A stretch of 64,000 bases of DNA from positions 229,553-293,552 of the forward strand of contig JAHBVR010000013.1 in the NCBI GenBank assembly GCA_019637395.1, given 5' to 3'. Both the position numbers and the translations under genes were made by a program. Under the pieces are notes generated by a model. The model did not search any database. It was not told where the DNA came from and worked only from the letters and a program-made list of their open reading frames with translations. Below are positions 8,703 through 18,082 of the stretch, piece by piece. The DNA is from Vulcanimicrobiota bacterium (lineage in GTDB: Bacteria; Vulcanimicrobiota; Xenobia; Xenobiales; JADMJV01). Positions within the stretch are counted from its first letter, which is position 1. The number at the start of each line of letters is the position of its first letter.

Positions 8703-9584
8703 TCAAGTTTCCTTGGCAGCGCGCATCAGCTCGATGAAGCGGCGGGCGCCCAGACCCTGAGGCGGATCGCGCAGCCAGACGACGTCTACCCACAGACGTA
8801 TCTGATTGCTCATGTTCTCGAACTGCAGAGCCATCAGGTTCCCCGCCGCGATATAAGGCTCCACCAGTCGCCTGGGCAGGTAAGCCCAGCCCAGGCCGGC
8901 CTGAACCAGGCTCAACGCGGCCAGATGACTGTCGGTGCGCCAGAGTTTGCGCGAGACGAGCAGGCGAGGATCGATGCCGCGCGTCTCCCGGCTGGCCACG
9001 GCCACCTGGCGATTATCCAACAAGTCGTCGGGCCGGACCGAATGTCCCGCCATGGAGTGGGTGGGAGCCACAACCGCGATCAGCACTTCGCTGGCGAACT
9101 CCTGAAAAGCCTCCCGCTCATCGATGCCTACTCGCTCGAAGAGAACCGCCAGGTCGGCCTCCCTATCGTGGAGCCAGCGCAGAATGGCGGTTTGGGGTGC
9201 GGATAACACCTCCACTTCCAGAGAGGGAAATTCTTCAGCCAACACAGCCAGGGGCAGATTCCAGGGGGCCGACAGCAGTTCGGGGGCCACCGCCAGCGTC
9301 AGGCGGCGCTCCAGTCCCTGGTGCAGGTTGAGAGCCTGCTGCTGTAGACGCCGCAGCTGCCGGGCCAACTGCCGAGCCTCCGGCTCCAGGGTGAGAGCCA
9401 CCTGAGTCGGTTTCACTTCCCGGGTACTGCGCTCGAACAACACCAGGTCGAGCTCCGCCTCCAACTGGGCGACCTGCATGCTGACCGCCGAGGGAACCCG
9501 GCCCAGGGCGCGGGCCGCGGCGGAGAAAGAACCATGGTCGAGCACGCTGAGAAAGAGCTGGGCACTGTCACTGGTGAAGGGCAC
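8703..9584 (-). CDS. LysR-family transcriptional regulator
   Basis: The 293-residue protein has the LysR winged helix at the N-terminus ([19 protein letters not shown] followed by [20 protein letters not shown]) and a substrate-binding domain from about residue 90. It starts with GTG at 9584. It is divergent from the PACE-type efflux gene with only 74 bp between the starts, as in the known aceR-aceI pairing, so it probably activates that gene. The gap contains an inverted repeat and a direct repeat suited to LysR tetramer binding. A cupin gene follows in the same direction. Confidence 0.88.
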   Translation of the reverse strand: MPFTSDSAQLFLSVLDHGSFSAAARALGRVPSAVSMQVAQLEAELDLVLFERSTREVKPTQVALTLEPEARQLARQLRRLQQQALNLHQGLERRLTLAVAPELLSAPWNLPLAVLAEEFPSLEVEVLSAPQTAILRWLHDREADLAVLFERVGIDEREAFQEFASEVLIAVVAPTHSMAGHSVRPDDLLDNRQVAVASRETRGIDPRLLVSRKLWRTDSHLAALSLVQAGLGWAYLPRRLVEPYIAAGNLMALQFENMSNQIRLWVDVVWLRDPPQGLGARRFIELMRAAKET

Positions 9585-9594
9585 CGAAATACTA

Positions 9595-9639
9595 TATCAG
9601 AAAAACTGATAGCTGCTGACTTTTTCTTTCAGAAAAACT
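9595..9639. promoter_or_regulatory. Putative LysR operator between regulator and efflux gene
   Basis: A perfect inverted repeat TATCAG-AAAAA-CTGATA spans 9595-9611. The sequence TCAGAAAAACT occurs at 9597-9607 and again at 9629-9639, 32 bp apart, which is three helical turns. LysR tetramers commonly contact a recognition site and an activation site on the same face of the helix. The second copy lies just upstream of the efflux start at 9659. This is inferred from symmetry and spacing. Confidence 0.5.
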
Positions 9640-9658
9640 CGCCTATCCTGGCTTCATC

Positions 9659-10099
9659 ATGCAAGGCATCCCCAGAAAGATCGTTTATTTATCACTCTAT
9701 GAAGGCATCGCTATCGCGCTGAGCACCGTTTTCCTAAGTCTGGTGACCCACCAGGAGACATCCACGACCGGTGTGGTCGCGGTTTGCGCCTCGCTGGTGG
9801 CGCTGGCCTGGAACTTTGTCTACAACTGCCTCTTTGAAGCCTGGGAGGCTCGCTATTCTAAGGGAGGCCGCGGATTCTGGCTGCGCGTGGCGCACACTTG
9901 CGGCTTCGAAGGAGGCATGTTGCTGCTGTTGGCTCCGCTGATGGCTTTCGGATTGCAGGTCTCGGCCGCCCAGGCGCTGGGACTTCAACTGGGGATGCTG
10001 ACCTTCTTCCTGCTCTACAGCTTCGTCTTTACTCTTGGTTTTGACCGAGTGTTCGGACTGCCGGCCTCGGCCCTGCGCAGTCCCGATGTGCAGGTTTAG
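9659..10099 (+). CDS. PACE-family multidrug (chlorhexidine-type) efflux transporter
   Basis: The 146-residue protein has four predicted membrane helices in two tandem pairs, as in AceI. The first repeat has RKIVYLSLYEG with the membrane-embedded Glu. After the second helix comes WNFVYNCLFEAWE, very close to the family signature W-N-x(3)-N-x(2)-F-x(2)-W-E. The second repeat has AHTCGFEGG with its own Glu. The protein should export small biocides or polyamine-like compounds with proton exchange. It is divergent from a LysR regulator and its end overlaps the MerR gene by 4 bp in convergent orientation. Confidence 0.85.
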   Translation: MQGIPRKIVYLSLYEGIAIALSTVFLSLVTHQETSTTGVVAVCASLVALAWNFVYNCLFEAWEARYSKGGRGFWLRVAHTCGFEGGMLLLLAPLMAFGLQVSAAQALGLQLGMLTFFLLYSFVFTLGFDRVFGLPASALRSPDVQV

Positions 10100-10800
10100 C
10101 CGCCGGCCAGGCTGAGTCCGCCGGCCTTGAGGGCCTGGCCCAGAAAGTCCTTTTCGGCGGTGTAGGGCTCCTTGAGCACTCCACGCGCAGCCTGGGCCTG
10201 CATAGCCCGCAGGCCCTGAACAATCTTGGGGTCCCCCATTGTGAACTCATCCACCAGTTCTTTGAAGCGGCGGGCCAGTTCCTGTACCTTCGGGTCATGC
10301 AGGTCGTCGTTCAGGTGGAGGCGGGCTTCGTGAAACAGGTCCAGCCAGCGTTGTTGGTCGCGTTGCTGCTCCTCCGGGCTGTAGGATTTCGCCCGCCGGG
10401 CCAACTTCTCCCAGCTTTCGGAGTCGTAAAATTGCTGCATCCAATCCATATTCATTTCCCTTTCAATGCGCTCTATGACCTGGGTGAGGTCGTCCGGACC
10501 TTCCGAAAGAATCCGCAGGATTCTGTCAATTTGCGCACGCCGTTCGGTGAGCACCCGCACTTGCAGGTGCAGGCTCTCCTTCAGGCTGCGCGGTTCTTCG
10601 AGCAGGCGGCCGATCTGTTCAAGGCTCAGGCCGACGAACTGCAGCAAACGGATCTGCTGCAGGCGAATCAGATGCTCGTGGCCGTACAGGCGTGTCCCTT
10701 TGGGTCCGCGTGTGGGGCGCAGGAGCCCGATCTGATCGTAGTAACGGAGCGTGCGCACGCTCACTCCGGCCCGCCGGGCGATCTCACTGGTCTTGTGCAT
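10096..10800 (-). CDS. MerR-family regulator with TipAS drug-binding domain
   Basis: The N-terminal 75 residues are a MerR helix-turn-helix (KTSEIARRAGVSVRTLRYYD, then a wing ending TRLYGHEHL). A coiled-coil dimerisation helix follows, then a C-terminal TipAS domain (QQFYDSESWEKLA, with RWLDLFHEA and later helices). TipA-type regulators bind cationic peptide antibiotics and activate their own promoter. The upstream sequence supports autoregulation: a 19-bp-spacer promoter with a palindrome in the spacer lies directly before the ATG. The gene lies next to the PACE efflux gene, so the two could serve drug response together. Confidence 0.88.
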   Translation of the reverse strand: MHKTSEIARRAGVSVRTLRYYDQIGLLRPTRGPKGTRLYGHEHLIRLQQIRLLQFVGLSLEQIGRLLEEPRSLKESLHLQVRVLTERRAQIDRILRILSEGPDDLTQVIERIEREMNMDWMQQFYDSESWEKLARRAKSYSPEEQQRDQQRWLDLFHEARLHLNDDLHDPKVQELARRFKELVDEFTMGDPKIVQGLRAMQAQAARGVLKEPYTAEKDFLGQALKAGGLSLAGG

Positions 10801-10806
10801 GAAGCG

Positions 10807-10837
10807 ATTGTAAAGGGTGACGCTACGTCACAGGCAA
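10807..10837 (-). promoter_or_regulatory. MerR-type promoter with 19-bp spacer and operator palindrome
   Basis: On the minus strand TTGCCT (10837-10832) and TACAAT (10812-10807) are separated by exactly 19 bp, the elongated spacing of MerR-activated promoters. The spacer contains the perfect palindrome GTGACG-TAG-CGTCAC (10831-10817). The -10 ends six bases before the ATG at 10800, so transcription would start at or next to the start codon and the mRNA would be leaderless. Confidence 0.65.
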
Positions 10838-10840
10838 TAG

Positions 10841-12268
10841 CTAGAGCTGGCGAAAAATCAGATAGGCGACGGCCGACAGGGCCATACTGGCGGGCAAGGT
10901 CAACACCCAGGCCAGCACGATATTCAACAAAGTTTTGGGCTGCAGCCCCGAACCGTTGGCCACCATAGAGCCGGCGATGCCGGAAGAAACCACGTGGGTG
11001 GTGCTGACCGGCAGGCCTAAAACGTCACCCGCGCCGATGGTCAGCATGGCCACCACCTGGGCCGACAGCCCCTGGGCATAATTCATCGGCTTGTTGCCAA
11101 TCTTCTCACCGACGGTGACGGCCACGCGTTTCCAGCCGATCATGGTGCCGATCCCGAGAGCCAGCGCCACCGAAACCTTGACCCAACCGCTGACGTACTC
11201 GATGAGAGCGGCCACCGCCTTCTCATAGGTCTTCATGGTGCGAAACTCATCTGGCGTCATGTAAAGTTCGCGGCTTTTGCGCAAAGCGTAGGCGGACCGA
11301 TAAGCCAGCAGCAGTTGCTTGCGCAGCGTGAAGCGAAGGTCGCGAGGCACCTGGCCGATTTGTTGAATACCCTGCAACGAAGTCTGGGCCTGCTCCATGT
11401 CTCTTTGGATATCCACCAGACGCTGGCGATAACGCTCGTCTTCCCTGGCTCGGGAATCATTCATATGGGTTTTGACGACCTTCTCAGCCTCGGCGGTGGT
11501 TTCCATGACCCGCTGAATCTGGGTTGGAGTGGCCTGCATATTGAGTGCGAAGCTGATTGGAGCGATGCCCATCAAAATCAGCATCATAATGCCCATGCCT
11601 TTTTGCCCGTCGTTACTGCCGTGGGCAAAGCTCACTCCGGCGCAACTTGCCACAATCAACCAGCGAATCAAGGGAGGAGGCGGTTCCTCTCCGACAGGAG
11701 CCTCAAACAACTTGCGGTCCTTGATGGTTTTTGTGAGCGCGATCAGCATCAAGCCGGTCACGGCAAAGCCGATCAAAGGCGACATCAGCAGGGCGGTGAA
11801 GACCGTTTGCACCTGACCCCAACGCAAGCCGGCCGCCAACCCCTGGCCGGTCACCCAGGCGTGGGTCAGGCCCACTCCCAGCACCGCTCCAATGAGCGTA
11901 TGGGAACTGGAAGCGGGAATACCAAAATACCAGGTGCCTAGATTCCAGATCAGCGCGCCCGTAAGGACCGCGAAAACCAACGCGAACTGGCCGTGGGTAT
12001 CGCCGACAATAGCATCCATGGGTAACAAATTGACGATAGCGTAGGCGACACCCACCCCGCTGATGAGCACGCCCAAGAGGTTGCACACGCCAGAGAGAAC
12101 GACAGCCGGATTGGCGCGCAAGGAACGAGTATAAACCACGGTGGCCACCGCGTTGGCCGTATCGTGAAAGCCGTTGACGGCCTGGTAGAAGAGAGAGAAT
12201 GCCACCGCCAGCACCAGCAAAGCCAGAGTACCTGTATCGGGCGTGAAGTCAAAGAAGATGCTTTGCAC
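10841..12268 (-). CDS. pit: Inorganic phosphate transporter, PitA family
   Basis: The 475-residue membrane protein carries the two Pit signature repeats: QAVNGFHDTANAVATVVYTR near the N-terminus and VSFAHGSNDGQKGMGIM in the middle, with further conserved segments LGTWYFGIPASSSHTLIGA and GLPVSTTHVVSSGI. It should import metal-phosphate with protons. A hydrophilic, coiled-coil-like insert of about 120 residues (from MQATPTQIQ to YEKAVAALIEY) separates the halves and is longer than in compact archaeal-type Pit proteins. No PhoU-like or PhoB-box sequence is seen nearby. Confidence 0.92.
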   Translation of the reverse strand: MQSIFFDFTPDTGTLALLVLAVAFSLFYQAVNGFHDTANAVATVVYTRSLRANPAVVLSGVCNLLGVLISGVGVAYAIVNLLPMDAIVGDTHGQFALVFAVLTGALIWNLGTWYFGIPASSSHTLIGAVLGVGLTHAWVTGQGLAAGLRWGQVQTVFTALLMSPLIGFAVTGLMLIALTKTIKDRKLFEAPVGEEPPPPLIRWLIVASCAGVSFAHGSNDGQKGMGIMMLILMGIAPISFALNMQATPTQIQRVMETTAEAEKVVKTHMNDSRAREDERYRQRLVDIQRDMEQAQTSLQGIQQIGQVPRDLRFTLRKQLLLAYRSAYALRKSRELYMTPDEFRTMKTYEKAVAALIEYVSGWVKVSVALALGIGTMIGWKRVAVTVGEKIGNKPMNYAQGLSAQVVAMLTIGAGDVLGLPVSTTHVVSSGIAGSMVANGSGLQPKTLLNIVLAWVLTLPASMALSAVAYLIFRQL

Positions 12269-12319
12269 CGCGGCTAGCGGTTACGTGACGCAGCGGTGCA
12301 TCCCTGCCGAAGAAAACTT

Positions 12320-13213
12320 TTAACGCCTGGTGTTAGCGTGGCCGAGCAGCCACTCTTCCGCCGAGGCGCTGTCGTGGGGTCCGTTGGGTAGGCTCGGGTC
12401 GCTGCCGTAGCGGCCGTCCAGGATCACAAAACCGGGCCGCCCGTTGGCATCGGTCTGGCCGACCACGGCCAGGGAGTGCTGCCCCATATGGGTACGCGCG
12501 TATTCTTCACCGTGCTCGGCCACCAATTGGTCGTGCACCAGTTGGAAGGGATTTTGGCTGAGCTCACTGCCTTCTACCCAGAGGGCTCGATACTGATGGT
12601 CGCCGTGAATGGGTTTTAGAAGGGTCCACTGATCGCTGATCACTCCGCCGCTCTCCAACTGTTCCTTCAGTTGGGCGCCCAGTTCCGGGTCCAGGCGATC
12701 GGCGTGAATATGCAGGCGGTCCTGACTGCGCCCACCCTGGGAGTTGACGGCCAGCGCGATGGCCTCGCGGGGCAATTGATCGACGGTGGTGCCGAGGGAT
12801 TCGGCGGTTTGCCGGCGGCCGTCTTTCCAGGCATCGGCAAAATAGTTTTCGGCGTCGGGCCCGGTCAATTCAGGAGACTCCACACCGCTGATGGGTGCGG
12901 TGGGCACCGTCAAGTGGTCGGTGGGATGGTCCTTGCCGGCCATAACCACGTAACCATGCTCGCGGTTGATGACCCGGGCGTCGTCCGGGCCGGTTCCCAG
13001 TCGGGCCTGGTCGGCCAGCCTACCGAGGCGGTCCGGGTTTCCATAGCGATGGATGACCGCACCGTCGGCATCCACCGTGGTCCTGGTGGGCTGCTGAAGG
13101 GTGACGGAATCCTTGGGCGTTTCCGCTGTCGGCGAGGCCAGAGCGGGAGCCGCCATGGCACCGGCCACAGCCAGAGTCCGCAGGAAGGCGAGGGGCGCGC
13201 GCAGGGAGTCCAT
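12320..13213 (-). CDS. cdh: CDP-diacylglycerol pyrophosphatase (Cdh), exported
   Basis: The 297-residue protein has an N-terminal signal sequence (LAVAGAMAAPALA). The central part matches the enterobacterial Cdh family: REHGYVVMAGKDHPTDHL, PISGVESPELTGPDAENYF, then AVNSQGGRSQDRLHIHAD, the histidine-rich active-site segment related to HIT proteins. The enzyme splits CDP-diacylglycerol into CMP and phosphatidate. It lies upstream of the phosphate transporter gene on the same strand with a 51-bp gap, but a shared role in phosphate supply is only inferred. A C-terminal region of about 60 residues is less conserved. Confidence 0.82.
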   Translation of the reverse strand: MDSLRAPLAFLRTLAVAGAMAAPALASPTAETPKDSVTLQQPTRTTVDADGAVIHRYGNPDRLGRLADQARLGTGPDDARVINREHGYVVMAGKDHPTDHLTVPTAPISGVESPELTGPDAENYFADAWKDGRRQTAESLGTTVDQLPREAIALAVNSQGGRSQDRLHIHADRLDPELGAQLKEQLESGGVISDQWTLLKPIHGDHQYRALWVEGSELSQNPFQLVHDQLVAEHGEEYARTHMGQHSLAVVGQTDANGRPGFVILDGRYGSDPSLPNGPHDSASAEEWLLGHANTRR

Positions 13214-13286
13214 GGAACTCTAGATTACCAGAGCGTTGTAACAACCAGGTTACCTGCAGGCTAAAATCTTTCGGGGGTCCCCTGTA

Positions 13287-13538
13287 TCAGAGCAATGCGC
13301 GGGCGCTTTCGCTATTTTTGTTGGCCGAAGACATCTTGTCCTTCTGCACGTTGAAGGTGATGTCATTGATGGAAGTGAGCATTTTGGCCACATTGGCCCG
13401 GTCATTTTCGTCCGCTTTGCGCAGTTCCAACTGGGTTTGAAGCTGAGTGGACTGAGCCTGACGCTGGTCGGTCGCCGCCATTTGCTGCTCCATTGCCTGC
13501 GAGTTGTAGTTGGTGATATTGCCGATCGATGAAGCCAT
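13287..13538 (-). CDS. Small helical protein of unknown function
   Basis: The 83-residue protein starts at the ATG at 13538, which has AGGAA eight bases upstream. The frame can be extended upstream, but that part looks non-coding. It is rich in Gln, Asn, Ser and charged residues, mostly helical, with no Cys, no signal peptide and no membrane segment (TDQRQAQSTQLQTQLELRK in the centre). The size and amphipathic helices recall small secreted or structural helical proteins, but no family is recognised. It stands alone between cdh and a DUF2200 gene. Confidence 0.55.
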   Translation of the reverse strand: MASSIGNITNYNSQAMEQQMAATDQRQAQSTQLQTQLELRKADENDRANVAKMLTSINDITFNVQKDKMSSANKNSESARALL

Positions 13539-13652
13539 CGTCTGATTCCTCGTTCCTTGAAGTCCCCTGTTCACAGGTTAGGTCAGCAGGATGAACAGGA
13601 GGGGCCGGAAGCTAAGGAAGGTTTAGGGTTTACCTGAAGCGCGGCTAAAAGC

Positions 13653-14003
13653 TTAGTGGCGCAAAATCTTCTGCATGGCTTTGCCTTTGGCCAGCTCGTC
13701 GATCAGCTTGTCCAGGTAGCGAATCTCCCGCATCGTCGATTCTTCGATCGCCTCCAGCCGGACCCCGCAAATCGTCCCTTTGATCAAGGCCCGCGCGGGG
13801 TTCAACCGGGGCGCCCGGGCAAAGAAAGTCTCAAAGTCCGTCTGCTTCTCCAGGTGAGCCGCCAGCTCACTCTGGCTGTATCCCGTCAACCAGCTGATGA
13901 TTTCATCGACTTCCGCCTGGCTGCGCCCTTTCTTCTCCGCCTTGGCCACGTAAAGAGGATAGACTTTAGCAAAGGGCATTGAATAGATCCGATGTTTTTC
14001 CAT
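13653..14003 (-). CDS. DUF2200 family protein
   Basis: The 116-residue protein matches the DUF2200 family over its full length: [20 protein letters not shown] at the start, [11 protein letters not shown] in the middle, and the conserved end [17 protein letters not shown]. Members are small cytoplasmic proteins of unknown function. The ATG at 14003 has GGAGG about 11 bases upstream. It is divergent from the large molybdenum hydroxylase gene with 74 bp between the starts. Confidence 0.88.
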   Translation of the reverse strand: MEKHRIYSMPFAKVYPLYVAKAEKKGRSQAEVDEIISWLTGYSQSELAAHLEKQTDFETFFARAPRLNPARALIKGTICGVRLEAIEESTMREIRYLDKLIDELAKGKAMQKILRH

Positions 14004-14077
14004 GAATAGCTGCCTCCACCTACCGTTTACCCAAAAGAGGGCAGGACTCTCCCTCAGCCTCCGAAAAACTCCGGGCC

Positions 14078-17000
14078 ATGCCCGAGCCGAGCCGTGTTCT
14101 GACCTTCCTGCTCAATGGCCAGCACGTCAGCCTGGACAACCCTGACCCCTGCGTGCTGCTTTCCGATTATCTGCACCTGCGCGGAATCACCGGTACCAAA
14201 GTGGCCTGCGGGCAGGGCGGATGCGGCGCCTGCACGGTCATGGTATCCCAGCAGGTCGACGGCAAGGTCGTTCATCGCGGGGTCAATGCCTGTCTGAAAG
14301 CCCTCTGTTCGCTGGATGGCATGACCGTGACCACCACCGAAGGCATCGGCAATGTGCATCACGGCCTGGACCGGGCCCAACACTGCATTGCCGCCCACAA
14401 CGGAACGCAGTGCGGCTTTTGTACCCCCGGCTTCGTCATGAACGCGCACGCCCTTTTGCGCCACAAGCCGGAGGCCAGCGAACAGGACCTGGAGGACAGC
14501 TTCGGCGGAAATATCTGCCGCTGCACCGGCTACCGCCCCATCTTGCACGGAGTGCGCACGCTGGCCGCCGACTACGACGCGGCCCGGGACGGCACGGCCG
14601 CCTGCCTGATCGATCCGACCTTTCCCATCCAGGTGCGCTCGGAACCGGTGGCCATCGAAACGCTGGCGGCGCCCGAGGGCGAGCGCTATTTCCACTCTCC
14701 TCACCACGAATGGTTTCGCCCCACCAGCCTGGCCGAAGCGCGCCGGCTCAAAGCTCAATTGGTTCAGCAACATGGCGCCCAGGCGGTCAAACTGGTGGTG
14801 GGCAACACAGCCATCGGTATCTACGCCCACGAGAAGCCGCGCTTTCACATCGACGTCAGCCAGTTGCCCGAACTGACCACCCTGGAGGAATTGGAAGACG
14901 GCATTCTGGCCGGAGCTTCGGTGGTCATCCAGGATCTGATCGACTTTGCCGAAGCGGTGATCGCGCGCCGCCCGGCCGAGCAAACCACCGGGCTCAGGGA
15001 GCTGGTGCGCCACGGCAAACGGATCGCGGGACGGCAGGTACGCAGCGCCGGCAGCCTGGCCGGCAACGTGGCCATCACCACCGGCCACGCCTTGCAGGGA
15101 GAGCCCTTCCCCTCGGATCTCTTCGTCATTCTGACCACCCTGGGCACGCGCGTGACCATGACCTCGCGGGTGGTCGACATGCTGGACATTCCTTTGGGCG
15201 ATTTGCCCGCCGAGGAAATGCTGGAATCGTTTTTTATTCCCTACAGCCAGGCGGGCGAATTCATCCAGACCCACCGGGTAGCGCGGCGCAAGCAGAACTC
15301 GCACCCTCTGGTCAACGCCGGTTTTCGCTTACGCCTGGATGAAGCCGGCCGGGTCGAACACTTCAGCAGCATTTTTGGCGGATTAACCCGCATGCTCAGG
15401 CCCGCCACCGGCACCGGGGAATGGCTGGTCGGCAATCCCCTCGGACTCGCGGCTCTGAAGGTGCTGGAAAAAGAGCTCAGCCAGTGGGAAATCATTCACG
15501 ACGAAGAAGCCATCAGCGCTGCCTATCGCCTGGGCGTGGCCCGCAATTTCTTCTTCAAGTTTCTCCAGCATGTGCAGGGCAAGCCGGCCGGCGAGCCCTT
15601 CCAACGCCCGCTCTCACGCGGAGTTCAGACCTTCAGCCAGGACCCGGAGATGTTCCCGGTCACCCAGCCCATCCTCAAACAGAAAGCCTTCGTGCAAGCT
15701 TCCGGAGAAGTGAAGTTCACCCAAGACATCCCCTTGCCGTTGGGTGGCCTGCATGCGGTCATGGTCTGGAGCCAACGAGCCCACGCCAAATTCAGCCTGG
15801 CCCCCAGCCTGAGCCGCGAGGCGCGGAGCAGATTCGCCGGCTTTCGCGATTTCGTAACCGCCGCCGACGTGCCCGGCCAGAACCTGATCGGACTGGGTGA
15901 TGACGATCCGGTTTTCAGCCAGGGCGTGGTGACCAGCGTGGGCGCGCCTATTGGACTGGCGGTGGCCGACAGCCTGGCCACGGCCAGAGCCGCCGCCGAC
16001 TGGATCGGCCGCCAGATCGCCTACCTGGACCTGCCGGCCGTGCTCACCCTGGATCAGGCCATCGAGCAAAACACCGCCCTGCCCCAACTGCAGTTTGCCA
16101 AAGACCCGGACGAGGACATCCAACAGCGCATCCCCACCATCACCCGACCCGGCAGTGACGAGGCCTGGCTCAAGAACCCCGGCCAACCGTTGCCCGGCAC
16201 CGCGGTGGTCCGCGGCCAGATGCGCGTGGGCGCCCAGGCGCAGTTCTACCTGGAAACGATGTGCGCCCTGGCCGTGCCCGGCGCCTACCACCACATGACG
16301 GTTTACAGCTCCACCCAAAATCCCAACGGCGACCAGCGCAATATCGCCCGGGCCCTGGGCGTGAAGGTGAATCAAATCTCCGTGTGCGTCGACCAGATCG
16401 GAGGCGGCTTCGGCGGTAAGCAACATCGCTCCGGCATGGTGGGAGCGGCCGCGGCCGTGGCCGCGCGCAAGCTGGGCAAGCCCATCCGCCTGCTCTACGA
16501 CCGGGCCACCGATATGGCCATGGTCGGCAAACGCCATCCCTACCTGGGCAACTATTCCCTGGCCTTCACCCCCGAGGGCCTGTTCCAAGGCTACCACCTG
16601 GATGTTCATTCCGACGCGGGGGATACCTACGACTGCTCGTTTGCGGTCATGGACCTGGGCCTGATGATGGCCGACGGCTGCTACAACGTGCCCAACTTCC
16701 AATCCAACGGCACCGTCTATCGCACCAACAAAACCAGCAACACGGCCATGCGCACCTTCGGCACCGTCCAGCCTTATTTGATGTTGGAAGAAGCCGTGGA
16801 GCAGGCGGCCCACCACCTGGGAATACCGGCCGAAGAGCTGCGCCGCAAAAACTTCTATCGCAGCGGCACGCTCTATGATTTTGACCGCGCTCCTTATGGC
16901 CAGGCTCTGCAGTGGTGCATCATCCGCGAATTGTGGGACGATCTGACCCGACGCTGCGAATTTAAGGCCCGCGCTCAAGCGGTGGAAAAATTCAACCAGG

Positions 17001-18082
17001 AAAACCGCTACCACAAGCGCGGCATCATGATGCTGCCGCAAAAGTATGGTATCGGTTTCACCGAACCGCGCGGCTCTTTGAATTCCTCCAGCGCCCTGGT
17101 CAACATCAATTTCAGCGACGGCTCGGTGACGGTGGTGCATGGAGCGGTGGAAATGGGCCAGGGCGTGCACACCAAAATCGCCCAGGTGGCGGCCCAGACC
17201 CTGGGCATTCCCATCGAAATGATCCGTATCGGGGATAACCACACCGACACCATTGTCAACGCGCCGGCCACGGCCGCCTCCACCGGCTACGATCTGAACG
17301 CCGGCGCCGTGGAGAAGTGCTGCAAGGTTCTCCGCGAAAGATTACAACAGTTTTGCCGCGACCTGGAGCAATTCAACCCTCACGACTGCATCAGCGAATG
17401 GCGCATCGACTGGGCCGATCGCTGGCAGGAAATCGTAGCCCGCGCCTGGTTGAACCGCATTTCGCTGAGCGCCGCCGAACTCTACAAAAGCCCCCACTAC
17501 GCCGGACCCAGCGAACGCCATCCCCAGGGCCACCCCTTCCTTTACTTCGTGTGGGGAGTGGCTTGCAGCGAAGTGGAAATCGACTGCCTGACGGGCGAAT
17601 TCGAGGTGCTGCGCTCCGACCTGCTGTATGACGCCCACAAGTCCCCCAATCCGGCCATCGACATCGGGCAGATCGAAGGAGCTTTTGTGCAGGGAATGGG
17701 CTACGTTACCACCGAGCATGTCATTTTTAACCAGCACGGGGCCCTGGTGACTGACAATACCTGGACCTACAAACCGCCCTGCAGTAAAACCATCCCCATT
17801 GATTTTCGCGTCCATCTGTACCCGCCCGAGGCCAGCCTGGACAAACACGCCGCCGCCGCTGAAAATCTGGCCGTCAAATCTTCCAAGACGACCGGTGAGC
17901 CCAGCATGCTGATGGGTCTTTCCGTCTGGTTCGCCATCCGCCGCGCCATTCATGCGGCCCGCCGGGATCATTTGGGGGACGCCAGCTGGTATCCCATGGA
18001 TTGTCCGGCCACCAGCGAACGGATTCAACTGGCCTGCGGCGTCTCGAGCGAGTCTCTGAGCACAGGAGGACCCCATGGTTAG
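14078..18082 (+). CDS. Single-chain xanthine dehydrogenase-type molybdenum hydroxylase
   Basis: The 1334 residues match the length and order of eukaryotic xanthine dehydrogenase. The first [2Fe-2S] site is [11 protein letters not shown] (Cys44, 49, 52). The second has Cys112 and Cys115 (QCGFCTPG) and Cys147 and Cys149 (ICRCTG). An FAD domain spans about 200-530, then the molybdopterin domains with [37 protein letters not shown] and the catalytic Glu1274 in TGEPSML. The segment before the active site ([14 protein letters not shown]) differs from classical xanthine-binding loops, so the substrate could be another purine, aldehyde or heterocycle. No XdhC or molybdenum cofactor gene is nearby. 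Its last 8 bp overlap the multicopper oxidase start. Confidence 0.9.
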   Translation: MPEPSRVLTFLLNGQHVSLDNPDPCVLLSDYLHLRGITGTKVACGQGGCGACTVMVSQQVDGKVVHRGVNACLKALCSLDGMTVTTTEGIGNVHHGLDRAQHCIAAHNGTQCGFCTPGFVMNAHALLRHKPEASEQDLEDSFGGNICRCTGYRPILHGVRTLAADYDAARDGTAACLIDPTFPIQVRSEPVAIETLAAPEGERYFHSPHHEWFRPTSLAEARRLKAQLVQQHGAQAVKLVVGNTAIGIYAHEKPRFHIDVSQLPELTTLEELEDGILAGASVVIQDLIDFAEAVIARRPAEQTTGLRELVRHGKRIAGRQVRSAGSLAGNVAITTGHALQGEPFPSDLFVILTTLGTRVTMTSRVVDMLDIPLGDLPAEEMLESFFIPYSQAGEFIQTHRVARRKQNSHPLVNAGFRLRLDEAGRVEHFSSIFGGLTRMLRPATGTGEWLVGNPLGLAALKVLEKELSQWEIIHDEEAISAAYRLGVARNFFFKFLQHVQGKPAGEPFQRPLSRGVQTFSQDPEMFPVTQPILKQKAFVQASGEVKFTQDIPLPLGGLHAVMVWSQRAHAKFSLAPSLSREARSRFAGFRDFVTAADVPGQNLIGLGDDDPVFSQGVVTSVGAPIGLAVADSLATARAAADWIGRQIAYLDLPAVLTLDQAIEQNTALPQLQFAKDPDEDIQQRIPTITRPGSDEAWLKNPGQPLPGTAVVRGQMRVGAQAQFYLETMCALAVPGAYHHMTVYSSTQNPNGDQRNIARALGVKVNQISVCVDQIGGGFGGKQHRSGMVGAAAAVAARKLGKPIRLLYDRATDMAMVGKRHPYLGNYSLAFTPEGLFQGYHLDVHSDAGDTYDCSFAVMDLGLMMADGCYNVPNFQSNGTVYRTNKTSNTAMRTFGTVQPYLMLEEAVEQAAHHLGIPAEELRRKNFYRSGTLYDFDRAPYGQALQWCIIRELWDDLTRRCEFKARAQAVEKFNQENRYHKRGIMMLPQKYGIGFTEPRGSLNSSSALVNINFSDGSVTVVHGAVEMGQGVHTKIAQVAAQTLGIPIEMIRIGDNHTDTIVNAPATAASTGYDLNAGAVEKCCKVLRERLQQFCRDLEQFNPHDCISEWRIDWADRWQEIVARAWLNRISLSAAELYKSPHYAGPSERHPQGHPFLYFVWGVACSEVEIDCLTGEFEVLRSDLLYDAHKSPNPAIDIGQIEGAFVQGMGYVTTEHVIFNQHGALVTDNTWTYKPPCSKTIPIDFRVHLYPPEASLDKHAAAAENLAVKSSKTTGEPSMLMGLSVWFAIRRAIHAARRDHLGDASWYPMDCPATSERIQLACGVSSESLSTGGPHG

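Noticed and set aside
15614-17242. A 542-codon open frame on the minus strand inside the molybdenum hydroxylase gene.
   Set aside because: It is Gly/His/Ala-rich with no motifs, and the opposite strand encodes a clear enzyme; it is a GC-rich shadow frame.
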